DNA of 64,000 nt from Chryseobacterium sp. ERMR1:04 (GCF_001297705.1 NZ_LIRF01000008.1:1054001-1118000); one strand, 5' to 3'. Shown: positions 24,742-33,166, numbered from the stretch's first letter. Notes: a model not told the origin generated them from the sequence alone. Numbers and translations are program-made.

Positions 24742-24800
24742 AAAAAAAGAAAAGCATAATTCGTTACTATTTTTTCATTTAATAACAAATTATGCTTTTC
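24742..24800 (-). terminator. Strong hairpin terminator between ccoP and ccoG
   Basis: On the minus strand GAAAAGCATAATTTGTTA and TAACGAATTATGCTTTTC (24800-24783 and 24766-24749) pair over 18 bases with one mismatch. A T-rich run, TTTTTTTATT, follows. It lies inside the otherwise continuous cco gene series. Confidence 0.7.
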
Positions 24801-24826
24801 ATATACTTTCTAATTTTCTTTTTAAC

Positions 24827-25708
24827 TTATTCTTTCTCCCAATGAGCTTCTGTTCCCTGAGGAGCAGCTCCACCTTGAGCCGGTGTCACTGGAGGTTGCT
24901 CTTGATTGATGTGATATACATACGCTGCAATCTTCTCAATCTCCGCACCAGAAACTTCACCGTTTTTACCAAATGCTCTCATGGCAGGGTTAGTAGGTGA
25001 ACCATTCCAGTCCATATGGAAAACGTTTTTGAATAAAGTTTTCTCTGGCTGGTTGATCCAGTAGTTATCCGTCAAGTTTGGACCGATACCACCACTACCA
25101 TCTTCCTTGTGACATGAAGCACAGTTGGTTTTGAAAAGCTCTTTACCTTCTGCGATATTATCAGCAGAATATTTTGCTGTTTCAATAGTTACAGGAGGCT
25201 GATTTTTTTCGTATTCAGCAATACTTGCAATCTGCTCTTTGTATTCTTGTTCGTATTCGCTTAATGGGTGAGCAAAATCTGTGAAAGAGTATGCACATAT
25301 ATAAACGATACAAAAAGCGGTCCCAAAATAGAATAAACCTACCCACCATTTTGGTAATTGGTTATCCAGCTCCATGATTCCGTCGAAACCGTGGTCAATA
25401 AGGATATCTTTCTCTTCTGTTTCAGATTGCTTCTTGAATGCAGCATCGTACATTCTTCTTAGGAATGGTACTTTCTTTTCTGCTAAATAAGCTGCTTTTT
25501 CTTCTGCAGATAATTTCTTGAATTTATTATTTTCAATTAAATCTCCAATTGAACTGTGGATATAAGCTAAAATAGCACCTATTACAACAGTACCCCAAAA
25601 ATATGGTGAGGCTAAAAACGCGTAGCTCTGTACAAACAAATAATAAAAAACTATTAGAAGTCCAATTATTATTATAATGTTTACAACAACCGGTGTCCTT
25701 TGTTTCAT
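24827..25708 (-). CDS. ccoP: cbb3-type cytochrome c oxidase subunit III-like c-type cytochrome (CcoP)
   Basis: 293 residues. Two N-terminal membrane segments (VNIIIIIGLLIVFYYLFVQ and FWGTVVIGAILAYIH) are followed by a cytoplasmic helix, a third segment (WWVGLFYFGTAFCIVYICAY) and the periplasmic cytochrome domain with one heme site CASCHKEDGSGGIG, the axial Met probably in DWNGSPTNPAMRAFG. Classic CcoP has two heme c domains; the single-heme form is usual in Bacteroidetes. It donates electrons to the oxidase core. It lies 10 bases after ccoQ in the same operon. Confidence 0.88.
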   Translation of the reverse strand: MKQRTPVVVNIIIIIGLLIVFYYLFVQSYAFLASPYFWGTVVIGAILAYIHSSIGDLIENNKFKKLSAEEKAAYLAEKKVPFLRRMYDAAFKKQSETEEKDILIDHGFDGIMELDNQLPKWWVGLFYFGTAFCIVYICAYSFTDFAHPLSEYEQEYKEQIASIAEYEKNQPPVTIETAKYSADNIAEGKELFKTNCASCHKEDGSGGIGPNLTDNYWINQPEKTLFKNVFHMDWNGSPTNPAMRAFGKNGEVSGAEIEKIAAYVYHINQEQPPVTPAQGGAAPQGTEAHWEKE

Positions 25709-25718
25709 AATAAATAGT

Positions 25719-25916
25719 TTAATTTTTTAAATTAAAATCATCTTCATCATCCCCCAGAGGAGCTTCTTCTTCTTCCTTATAATATTTTTTAGGCCTGCTA
25801 AAAACATATATTATTAGGGCTACGAAGAACATCATAAAGAATATCAGTGCCAATGTTTGATACAAGCCTGCATTTTCTGTATTGGATAATATATCTTTAA
25901 AGTTCTGAGGAATCAT
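25719..25916 (-). CDS. ccoQ: CcoQ-like small subunit of cbb3 oxidase
   Basis: 65 residues: one membrane helix (LYQTLALIFFMMFFVALIIYVF) followed by SRPKKYYKEEEEAPLGDDED, the typical CcoQ layout of a helix then a basic and acidic tail. It stabilises the cbb3 complex. It sits between ccoNO (18 bases upstream) and ccoP (10 bases downstream). Confidence 0.8.
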   Translation of the reverse strand: MIPQNFKDILSNTENAGLYQTLALIFFMMFFVALIIYVFSRPKKYYKEEEEAPLGDDEDDFNLKN

Positions 25917-25934
25917 TTTTGAAGCTTTTAATGT

Positions 25935-26885
25935 TTAGTTATTACTTGCTGTTTTTATTTCTGTTGTTTTGATATCAGTTCCTAATCTTTGTAAGTAAGC
26001 GATAAGAGCTACAATCTCTTTCTTCTCTAATTCTCCTTTAGGTCTCTTAGCATAAGCGTCTTTTAAGTCGGCTGCTTCAGAGAAAATATCTTTTACAATT
26101 TTCGAAGCCTGATTATCTGCCCATGCATCAGCAGAATCTATCTGAGGTTTTGTATATGGAACCTCGAAAGTATTTTTCATCAGTTTCATTTTATCAACCA
26201 TTTTAGATCTGTCTAAGTTAGTAGCAATTAACCAAGGGAAACGAGGCATGATAGAACCTGCAGATGTAGATCTTGGGTTATACATGTGTTTGTAGTGCCA
26301 AGAACTTGGGTTTTTACCTCCTTCTCTATGTAAATCTGGTCCTGTTCTTTTTGATCCCCATAAGAATGGTCTGTCATATACGAACTCTCCAGCTTTTGAA
26401 TACTGTCCGTTTTTACCATTGAATCTGGTAATCTCATCTCTGAATGGTCTGATCATTTGAGAGTGACAAGAGTTACATCCTTCACGGATATAAAGATCCC
26501 TACCTTCTAATTCAAGCGGTGAATAAGGTTTTACTGCTGAAATCGTAGGTACACTTTTCTTTAAAGATAGTGTAGGGATGATTTCCACAGAACTACCAAT
26601 TGATATTGTTAAGAAAGATAAAATACCCAATAATACTGGTGTTCTTTCTAACCAAAGGTGAGTTCCTTCTCCTTCTTTTCTGTTTTTTCCAATGTTTGCT
26701 AATGCTGGAGCTTCTGCTGGAACTTCTTTTTGGAATGATCCTTTTCTTACAGTAGCTACAACGTTTACAACCATTAAGATTGCTCCAGAGATATAGAATA
26801 GACCTCCTGCAAATCTCATTTTATAGTAAGGAATAATAGCAGTAACGGTATCTAACCAGTTTTTCCACAATAGTGTTCCGTCTGG
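25935..26885 (-). pseudogene. ccoO: ccoNO 3' fragment (last helix of CcoN plus CcoO), cut off by an IS
   Basis: 317 codons that continue the frame broken at 28294. They encode PDGTLLWKNWLDTVTAIIPY, the last CcoN membrane helix, a linker, then CcoO: a membrane anchor (VLLGILSFLTISIGSSVEII) and a heme c site CNSCHSQMIRPF. In Bacteroidetes CcoN and CcoO are one fused protein, and this is its last 42 percent. It has no natural start codon; a TTG at 26870 is the only early possibility, so a separate CcoO could be made only by re-initiation. The insertion also separates ccoQ and ccoP from the ccoI/ccoS side. Frame and residues fit a 753-residue intact protein. Confidence 0.9.
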
Positions 26886-26891
26886 GTTAAA
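26886..26891. repeat. Target-site duplication, left copy
   Basis: GTTAAA, directly adjoining the left end of the insertion sequence and identical to 28294-28299. A 6-base target duplication. Confidence 0.85.
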
Positions 26892-26915
26892 CGGATCAGT
26901 TCCAAAACTTGGGGA
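26892..26915. repeat. Left terminal inverted repeat of the IS
   Basis: 24 bases matching the reverse complement of 28270-28293 at 21 positions; mismatches are at positions 7, 9 and 16 of 24 counted from the tip. Confidence 0.85.
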
Positions 26916-26938
26916 GAAAATAAAAAATGATATTTTTG
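26908..26938 (+). promoter_or_regulatory. Candidate transposase promoter overlapping the left inverted repeat
   Basis: CTTG at 26908-26911, a 19-base spacer, then TATTTTTG at 26931-26938, a perfect TAnnTTTG. The ATG is only 5 bases further, giving a very short or absent leader. It points into the element, opposite to ccoNO. Confidence 0.45.
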
Positions 26939-26942
26939 TAGT

Positions 26943-27296
26943 ATGTTAAATGATGCCGAACTGCTTAAATTATTTTTACCTGAACTCTTGATTGAATATT
27001 TTGAGATTGTAAAATTTGAAGAGGAAAACAAAATTCTACATATTTACTTTGAAGAAAAAAATACAGTTCCAAAAGAATTTTCTTCGCTCATATTACAGTC
27101 AAAAGGTTTTGTTCCTGAAATTATGGTAGATGATTTTCCTCTCCGCGGAAAAACAGTGAAGCTCCACATCAGACGTAGAAGGTGGACTGATACTAAAACA
27201 GGAAACATCATTCAAAGAGATTGGAATCTTATTGCCAAAGGAACCCGCATGACACAAGATTTTGCAGAGTTCTTAAAAAAAATCAGCAGATACTAA
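26943..27296 (+). CDS. ISAon1 family transposase, N-terminal region protein
   Basis: 117 residues, MLNDAELLKLFLPELLIEYF onward, with an N-terminal helical part and a basic stretch RGKTVKLHIRRRRWTDTK, as in the first open frame of ISAon1-type elements. It ends KKISRY 13 residues after a run of eight A (27275-27282). The second frame is open from that run in the +1 register, so a fusion product could arise by frameshift or transcript slippage. Otherwise the two proteins work as separate chains, the first probably binding DNA. Confidence 0.8.
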   Translation: MLNDAELLKLFLPELLIEYFEIVKFEEENKILHIYFEEKNTVPKEFSSLILQSKGFVPEIMVDDFPLRGKTVKLHIRRRRWTDTKTGNIIQRDWNLIAKGTRMTQDFAEFLKKISRY

Positions 27297-27324
27297 AGCG
27301 CTTCCCTGTAAAACCATTGGTGAG

Positions 27325-28269
27325 ATGTACGGCGTAGATGGTAGAAAATTCCAAAGACAGTACAAACAAAGCATCAGTAATTTTAAAGATTGGGAACAAA
27401 AATCGCATGCAGAAGATTGGATTCTCTACCCTGAAAACCTCTCCGAGCAGCTTTCCTTGGACGAAGTTGCCCTTTCTGATGGAGAACTGTACAGTGTTCT
27501 CACTTCCAAAAAAGCAAAAGGCAAAAAAGGTTCTCTTGTAGCTGTAATCAAAGGTACAAAAAGCAATATCATAGCTGAATATATTTTAAAAATCAGCAGA
27601 AGGTCGAGAATGAGAGTGAAAGAAATAACACTCGATATGGCTGGTTCTATGAAACTCATCGCCAAAAGATGTTTCCCCAAAGCAATACAGGTTATCGACC
27701 GTTTCCATGTTCAGAAATTAGCCATAGAAGCGTTGCAGGACATCAGGGTAAGCCATCGTTGGGAAGCTATTGAACAAGAAAATAATCTTTTGTTGGAAGC
27801 AAAGCAAAAGAAAGAAAATCTCCAAATTGAAATTTTCCTAAACGGTGACACTCGAAAGCAACTTTTGGCAAGAAGTAGATATTTACTTTATAAAACCAGA
27901 GAAAAGTGGACTCCATCACAAAAACAGAGGGCGAAAATCTTGTTCTCAGAGTATCCAGATTTAGAAAAAGCGTACAATTTATCAGATGGGCTCAGGAAAA
28001 TCTATAATCAAAACATTGAAAAACCAGTAGCCATGTTAAAGTTAGCCCATTGGTTTAAAGATGTGGAAGAATCCGGATTTAAATCCTTCAATACCTTAAC
28101 TAGGACAATTATATTAAACTATGATGGTATTCTCAATTATTTTAATGCTCGTAGCACGAATGCTGCAGCTGAGTCTTTCAATGCCAAAATAAAAAACTTC
28201 AGATTACAACTTAGAGGTGTGCGAGATAAATCGTTTTTCCTATTTAGATTATCTAAACTTTTTGCCTAG
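27325..28269 (+). CDS. ISAon1 family transposase (DDE type, ISL3-like)
   Basis: 314 residues from the ATG at 27325; the frame is open from about 27283, adding SADTKALPCKTIGE, part of a helix-turn-helix. The catalytic domain is visible: LSLDEVALSDGELYSVL with the first acidic residue, VIDRFHVQKLAIEALQDIR with the D and H of the second strand, and STNAAAESFNAKIKNFRLQ with the last Glu. This layout is shared by ISL3-type transposases and ISAon1 relatives. It cuts and joins the element ends. The stop at 28267-28269 lies just inside the right inverted repeat. Confidence 0.88.
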   Translation: MYGVDGRKFQRQYKQSISNFKDWEQKSHAEDWILYPENLSEQLSLDEVALSDGELYSVLTSKKAKGKKGSLVAVIKGTKSNIIAEYILKISRRSRMRVKEITLDMAGSMKLIAKRCFPKAIQVIDRFHVQKLAIEALQDIRVSHRWEAIEQENNLLLEAKQKKENLQIEIFLNGDTRKQLLARSRYLLYKTREKWTPSQKQRAKILFSEYPDLEKAYNLSDGLRKIYNQNIEKPVAMLKLAHWFKDVEESGFKSFNTLTRTIILNYDGILNYFNARSTNAAAESFNAKIKNFRLQLRGVRDKSFFLFRLSKLFA

Positions 28270-28293
28270 TCCCCAACTTTTGGTATTGATCCG
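28270..28293. repeat. Right terminal inverted repeat of the IS
   Basis: 24 bases, the reverse-complement partner of 26892-26915 (21/24). The adjoining duplication is GTTAAA at 28294-28299. Confidence 0.85.
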
Positions 28294-28299
28294 GTTAAA
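28294..28299. repeat. Target-site duplication, right copy
   Basis: GTTAAA, identical to 26886-26891; on the gene strand it reads TTTAAC, coding Phe436-Asn437 of CcoNO. Confidence 0.85.
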
Positions 28300-29604
28300 C
28301 TGCTTCCACATCAATCCTTGAGTGAAACCTGCAATATACATTGGTACTGCATAGAAAATAATTCCTAATGTACCTAACCAGAAATGCCAGTTAGCTAATT
28401 TTACAGACCAAAGTTTTGTTCTCCACAAGATAGGTACTAAGTAATAGATAACCCCGAATGCCATGAAACCATTCCATCCAAGAGCTCCTAAATGTACGTG
28501 ACCAATAACCCAGTCCGTAAAGTGACCTATTTTGTTGATGTTTTTAGTTGCTAAAAGTGGTCCTTCAAATGTTGCCATACCATAACAAGTAACTGCAACT
28601 ACGAAGAACTTCAAGATAGGATTTTCTCTTACCTTATCCCAAGCTCCTCTTAATGTAAGAAGCCCGTTCAGCATTCCTCCCCAAGATGGTGCAATAAGCA
28701 TGATAGAGAAACCTGTTCCCACTGCCTGAGCCCAAGCCGGAAGTGCTGTATACTGAAGGTGGTGAGGACCAGCCCAGATATATACGAAGATTAATGACCA
28801 GAAGTGAATAATAGACAGTTTGTATGAGAAAACCGGTCTGTCAGCAGCTTTTGGTAAGAAGTAATACATCAAACCTAAAACCGGAGTTGTCAATACGAAT
28901 GCTACTGCATTGTGACCATACCACCATTGTACAATAGCATCTTTTACCCCAGCATATGCTGAATAAGATTTCCAACCTGTGAAAGATAATGGAACTTCTA
29001 AGTTGTTAAAAATGTGAAGCATTGCCACTGCGATCCAAGTACCAATGTAGAACCAAATAGCTACATAAAGGTGTCTTACTCTTCTTTTTGCAATTGTTAA
29101 GAACATGTTTGCTCCGAAGATGATCCATGAGAATGCGATTAATATGTCAATTGGCCACTCATGTTCTGCATACTCTTTAGAGGTGTTAATCCCCATAAAG
29201 AAAGTAATGAACGTAGCAACAATCATAAATTGCCAAGTCCAGAAATGTAACCAAGACAATGTATCACTATACATTCTTGTTTTTAATAATCTCTGTAATG
29301 AGTAATAAATACCGGTATAAACGATATTACATACGAATGCAAAGATTACGGTGCTGGTGTGTAACATTCTAATTCTACCAAAACCAAATGCACCATGAGT
29401 GTTTATCAACCCTTGAATATTCCCAGACGATAAACTTCTTATGGTTGTATCATCAGTCCCGAATAAAAATTCAGGTAATTCAGGATAGAAAAGCATTAAT
29501 GCCGCAGTAAGTCCGAACGTAAATCCTATAAGCCCAAAAACTATGGTCGCGTAAAGGAATGCCCGAACAATACTATTGTCATAACTAAACTTTTGTGTCT
29601 CCAT
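28294..29604 (-). pseudogene. ccoN: ccoNO 5' fragment (catalytic CcoN, first 437 codons), truncated by an IS
   Basis: 437 intact codons of the cbb3 oxidase catalytic subunit. The heme and copper ligand regions are present: INTHGAFGFGRIRMLHT, WWYGHNAVAFVLTTPVLG, PHHLQYTALPAWAQAVGTG and DWVIGHVHLGALGWNGF. The frame reads on into the element for 14 more residues (RINTKSWGLGKKFR) and stops at 28249, so a 451-residue product lacking the last CcoN helix and all of CcoO is expected. Joined with 25935-26885 it gives 753 residues, a normal fused CcoNO. The gene lies 5 bases after ccoS. Without CcoO the cbb3 complex should not receive electrons normally. Confidence 0.92.
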
Positions 29605-29609
29605 ATCAA

Positions 29610-29834
29610 CTATTCACTTTTTTCTTCAATTTTATTATTTTCTCCTATTTCTTTCTTGTCGGGGTTGTTGTCATTATCATCTTTTTCCTTGATTTCGCCA
29701 GAGTCAAAGAGGATTCGTACAGCAGGAGATTCATCATCTTCGAACTGTCCCTTCCTTGCATTGACTATAAAAACGACCAAGAAAATTGCAGCCAAAGAAA
29801 CACTGCAGAGGATCATTAAATATAGAATATCCAT
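29610..29834 (-). CDS. ccoS: cbb3-type cytochrome oxidase assembly protein CcoS
   Basis: 74 residues: one N-terminal helix (LYLMILCSVSLAAIFLVVFI), then NARKGQFEDDESPAVRILFD, the family signature of CcoS, and a long acidic and Lys-rich tail (DNDNNPDKKEIGENN). CcoS is needed for heme and copper insertion into CcoN. It lies between ccoI and ccoNO with a promoter-like and FNR-like region in front. Confidence 0.9.
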   Translation of the reverse strand: MDILYLMILCSVSLAAIFLVVFIVNARKGQFEDDESPAVRILFDSGEIKEKDDNDNNPDKKEIGENNKIEEKSE

Positions 29835-29841
29835 TTGACAA

Positions 29842-29896
29842 CAAAATTAACCTATTTTCAGGGCTCAAATTTAGTGAAAAATAATGATATTAATCA
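29842..29896 (-). promoter_or_regulatory. Candidate promoter and FNR/CRP-like operator upstream of ccoS-ccoNOQP
   Basis: On the minus strand TAATTTTG (29849-29842) is a perfect TAnnTTTG box, 7 bases before the ccoS start. A palindrome TGAT-ATTA-ATCA at 29885-29896 resembles the FNR site TTGAT-N4-ATCAA (eight of ten core bases). It is centred about 55 bases before the ccoS ATG. A TTTG partner at 29869-29866 has a spacer of 16, shorter than usual. A Crp/Fnr regulator is encoded beside ccoI. Confidence 0.35.
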
Positions 29897-29943
29897 CGAA
29901 ATAGCGGTTCTTGCTAATTTAAAATCAGTCTAAATAAGGGCTT

Positions 29944-32328
29944 TTAAGCGTGTTTTTTGAAATACTTTCTTCCCAATATCCATGTTGAAACGGTGGTGAA
30001 TGTAACTACGGTGATGGAGCTTGCAGGCATTATCAGTGCTGCAAAAAGGGGATGCATGTGGCCTGTCACGGCATAGCTTAATCCTACAATATTGTATAGA
30101 AAACTAATTATGAATGTCATTTTTACAATAGTGATTGAGCCTTTACATACGTTCAGGTAATTGTCCAGATTTACCACTTTGTCCCCATTCATAATAACAT
30201 CAGATGAAGGAGTAAAACTATTGGTGTCATCGGCAATTGCAATTCCTACATTGCTTTGTTTAAGGGCCCCTGCGTCATTTAGTCCATCTCCAAGCATCGC
30301 TACTTTTAAGTTTTTGTCTTGAAGATTTTTGATATAATTCAGTTTGTCTTCCGGACTTTGATTAAAAGCCATGGCCTGACAATTTGGAATCAATTCTTTT
30401 AATTGATTTTCTTCTGAAGAGTTATCTCCGCTCAGAATATAAATTTTGTAGTTCGTTAATTTTTTAAAGAGGTCTTTAAGTTTGGCACGGTATTCATTTT
30501 TAAAGATGAATTTACCTATGAACTCATCATTTTTGCTGATGTATACAGCAGTTTCAAGATTTTTAGACTCTTGATTGTTATAACGTGCAGAACCAATTTT
30601 ATAGGTGTTTCCTCTTACGCTTGCTTCGTAGCCTTTTCCTGAGATTTCCTGAAAACGGTCAACAGGGAAATATTCGTCCTTCGACTCAATGAATTCGTAT
30701 AAAGATTTTGAAAGCGGATGATTGGAATTTTTTAATAAAGTTTTGATATTTAATACATCGAATTCCTGCATTTCAGGACCTTCGTATTTGATATTTGATT
30801 TTTTTCTGTGCGTAATGGTTCCTGTTTTATCAAAAACAATGGTGTTGATCTTTGCAATTTTCTCAATTGTTAAAGTATCTTTTACATAGAATTTGTTTCT
30901 ACCTAAAATCCTCATGATATGACCAAAAGTGAACGGAGCCGACAACGCCAATGCACATGGGCAGGCAATAATCAGAATTGCAGAAATAACCTGGAACATT
31001 TTATCTAAATCAATAAAATACCAATAAGTTCCTGCAACTACAGCGATCCCTAAAATAATGAATGTGAAATATTTGCTGACATTATTTGTTAATGTGTCAA
31101 GTCCAGTTTCATGTTTTTTGAAGGCTTCTTTATTCCAAAGTTGTGTTAGGTAACTTTGATCCACATTTTTGATAACTTCCAATTCTAAAGAAGATCCAAT
31201 TTGTTTTCCTCCCGCGAAAATTTTATCACCCGGATGTTTGCTGATGCTTTCACTTTCTCCGGTAATAAAGCTGTTGTCGATATTTCCTTCTCCATTAATC
31301 AAAATAGCATCAACAGGTATGATTTCCTGATTTCTAACTAGAATTCTATCACCAACTTTTATTTCAGACAGTAAAATGTTATCCTGTTTTCCTTCGAAAT
31401 CAACTTTTGTTACGGCAATAGGGTAGAAAGATTTATAATCTCTATCGTATGAAAGAGCGCTATAGGTTCTTTTCTGGAAAATTTTCCCCAAAAGCATAAA
31501 GAATAAAAGTCCACAGAGCGTATCGAAGTATCCTGGACCGTAATCGGTAACCACTTCGTAAATACTTCTTCCATATAGAACGAAAATCCCTAAAACAATC
31601 GGGACGTCGATGTTGACAATCTTATTTTTTAATCCGTACCAGGCAGATTTGTAATAATCTGATGCGGAATAAAATACAACAGGGGTGGCTAGTAGAAAAA
31701 TCAAGGTTCTGAATAAACCTTTATAATGTTCCATCCAGTAATCTTCACCTCCAATATATTCAGGAAAGGCAAGGAACATTCCGTTACCAAAAGCGAAAGC
31801 TGCAATCGCAAATTTCACCAATAAAGATTTGTCTAGATGATCTTCGTTTTTGTCTGCTGTTTCAAGGCTGATGACAGGTTTGTATCCTAGATTGGTTAAA
31901 AATTTAGCAAGTTCACTTAATTTCAGGTCGTTATGATTGAATGAAACCTGTAAGGTCTTTCTTGTGAAGTTAACCTGAGAATATTTAATGTTTTCATTTA
32001 ATGTATGAAGACTTTCCAGTAGCCAAATACAAGAAGAGCAGTGTATTACTGGAACTTTAAATGTAATCAGGCTGGTGTTTCCTTCCGAGAAATCTGTTAC
32101 TTTGTCGAAGATTTCCGGGGTGTCTAAATAATCAAATTGGGAAGCGTTTTCATCACTGGGACGAATTCCTGCCGTTTTATTTAATTCGTAAAAATTACTT
32201 AGATTATTGGTATTTAGAATTTCATAAACAGATTTGCAACCGTTGCAACAGAAGATCCTTTCGTCAAAAAGAATTCTTTCCTTTTCTATACCTTGTCCAC
32301 AATGAAAACAGTTCTCGCTCACCTCCAT
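29944..32328 (-). CDS. ccoI: Heavy-metal translocating P-type ATPase, CcoI/FixI-like copper pump
   Basis: 794 residues. The N-terminus has a Cys-rich metal-binding region (ENCFHCGQGI, RIFCCNGCKSVYE) and an HMA domain with HCSSC at residues 96-100. Eight membrane helices follow, with the translocation motif IACPCALALSAP, the phosphorylation motif DKTGTITH, and TGES and GDGLNDAGAL. The architecture matches CcoI/FixI, which supplies Cu for the CcoN active site. It is the first gene of the minus-strand cco cluster, 109 bases upstream of ccoS, and is divergent from the Crp/Fnr regulator. Confidence 0.92.
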   Translation of the reverse strand: MEVSENCFHCGQGIEKERILFDERIFCCNGCKSVYEILNTNNLSNFYELNKTAGIRPSDENASQFDYLDTPEIFDKVTDFSEGNTSLITFKVPVIHCSSCIWLLESLHTLNENIKYSQVNFTRKTLQVSFNHNDLKLSELAKFLTNLGYKPVISLETADKNEDHLDKSLLVKFAIAAFAFGNGMFLAFPEYIGGEDYWMEHYKGLFRTLIFLLATPVVFYSASDYYKSAWYGLKNKIVNIDVPIVLGIFVLYGRSIYEVVTDYGPGYFDTLCGLLFFMLLGKIFQKRTYSALSYDRDYKSFYPIAVTKVDFEGKQDNILLSEIKVGDRILVRNQEIIPVDAILINGEGNIDNSFITGESESISKHPGDKIFAGGKQIGSSLELEVIKNVDQSYLTQLWNKEAFKKHETGLDTLTNNVSKYFTFIILGIAVVAGTYWYFIDLDKMFQVISAILIIACPCALALSAPFTFGHIMRILGRNKFYVKDTLTIEKIAKINTIVFDKTGTITHRKKSNIKYEGPEMQEFDVLNIKTLLKNSNHPLSKSLYEFIESKDEYFPVDRFQEISGKGYEASVRGNTYKIGSARYNNQESKNLETAVYISKNDEFIGKFIFKNEYRAKLKDLFKKLTNYKIYILSGDNSSEENQLKELIPNCQAMAFNQSPEDKLNYIKNLQDKNLKVAMLGDGLNDAGALKQSNVGIAIADDTNSFTPSSDVIMNGDKVVNLDNYLNVCKGSITIVKMTFIISFLYNIVGLSYAVTGHMHPLFAALIMPASSITVVTFTTVSTWILGRKYFKKHA

Positions 32329-32361
32329 AAATTATTGACTTACAAAATTATAACATTTTTT

Positions 32362-32393
32362 TTTGTTTATCGTTTTAAAATGTGCTATTTTTG
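32362..32393 (+). promoter_or_regulatory. Promoter of the Crp/Fnr regulator gene
   Basis: TTTG at 32362-32365, a 20-base spacer, then TATTTTTG at 32386-32393: both boxes match the Bacteroidetes consensus exactly. The expected transcript start is near 32400. Confidence 0.6.
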
Positions 32394-32411
32394 TGATAAA
32401 TGTCATATAAA

Positions 32412-33125
32412 ATGTCGCAGGAACAACAGATTGCAATTGAAGAGAGGTTCGCCAGAGTTTTTAATGATAAATCATTCAAGGAAAGACTTAATAGTGCAGA
32501 TTTTGAGAAGTATATTAACGGTAAAAAAAGGTTAACTTTTCAAAAGCATGACACTATTTTTGAAGATGGAGAAATTCCAAAAGGAGTATACTTTTTAGAT
32601 AAAGGTGCTGCTAAGCTTTCTAAATCGGGAGCCTTCGGGAAAGACCAGATTTTGAGATTTATTAAAGAAGGTGATATCATCGGCTACCGATCTTTGCTTT
32701 GTGGAGAAAATTTTCAAGCCAAAGCAGAAGCAATGACAGATATTGAGTGTATTTTTCTTCCTGCCGAGGTTTTTATGTATCTTCTGGAGGTAGATCCTCA
32801 GTTATCTTTCGTAATGCTTCAAAAAATATCTTATGAATTAGGAGAGTCTTCAAACACGATTACTTTCTTAGCTCAGAAAACGGTAAGAGAAAGGTTAGCT
32901 GAAATTCTGATTCTATTGGAACAGAAATTAGGCGTTGACCCTGAAGGATTTATTAAAATCTCTTTAACGAGAGAAGAGATTGCCAATATTATAGGAACGG
33001 CAACAGAAAGTGCCATTCGTTTGATTTCCGAATTCAAACAGGACAGTTTGATAGAAGTAGACGGAAGAAATATCAAAATTCTGAATCACGACAAACTAAT
33101 GAAACTAGGACACGTAGTTTTATAA
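32412..33125 (+). CDS. Crp/Fnr family transcriptional regulator
   Basis: About 237 residues from MSQEQQIAIEER; an in-frame ATG at 32400 is also possible but would coincide with the predicted transcript start. The cNMP-binding-like beta barrel (KHDTIFEDGEIPKGVYFLDK, GDIIGYRSLLCGENFQAKA) is followed by a dimer helix and a winged helix-turn-helix (SLTREEIANIIGTATESAIR). There is no N-terminal Cys cluster, so it is not a classical oxygen-sensing FNR. It is divergent from ccoI, which suggests control of the cbb3 locus. A strong hairpin terminator follows. Confidence 0.9.
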   Translation: MSQEQQIAIEERFARVFNDKSFKERLNSADFEKYINGKKRLTFQKHDTIFEDGEIPKGVYFLDKGAAKLSKSGAFGKDQILRFIKEGDIIGYRSLLCGENFQAKAEAMTDIECIFLPAEVFMYLLEVDPQLSFVMLQKISYELGESSNTITFLAQKTVRERLAEILILLEQKLGVDPEGFIKISLTREEIANIIGTATESAIRLISEFKQDSLIEVDGRNIKILNHDKLMKLGHVVL

Positions 33126-33142
33126 ATCATACCAAAAAACTT

Positions 33143-33166
33143 AAGTCGGCGAAAGCCGACTTTTTA
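33143..33166 (+). terminator. Intrinsic terminator of the Crp/Fnr gene
   Basis: AAGTCGGC (33143-33150) and GCCGACTT (33155-33162) form a perfect 8-base stem with a GAAA loop, followed by TTTTT. Confidence 0.88.

Larger units (their letters stand above)
26892..28293. mobile_element. Complete insertion sequence, ISAon1-like, inserted in ccoNO
   Basis: A 1402-base element with imperfect terminal inverted repeats of 24 bases (21 identical): CGGATCAGTTCCAAAACTTG... at 26892-26915 and its counterpart at 28270-28293. It is flanked by a 6-base direct duplication GTTAAA. It carries two plus-strand open frames, an N-terminal region and a DDE transposase, running opposite to the disrupted gene. The proteins resemble the two-part ISAon1-type transposases of Bacteroidetes. 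Ends, open frames and duplication are all intact, so the insertion is probably recent and the element may still move. Confidence 0.92.

Noticed and set aside
26886-28299. Outward promoter from the IS driving the ccoO fragment
   Set aside because: On the minus strand near the left end a TTTG exists in the inverted repeat, but no TAnnTTTG lies at the proper spacing before 25935-26885.
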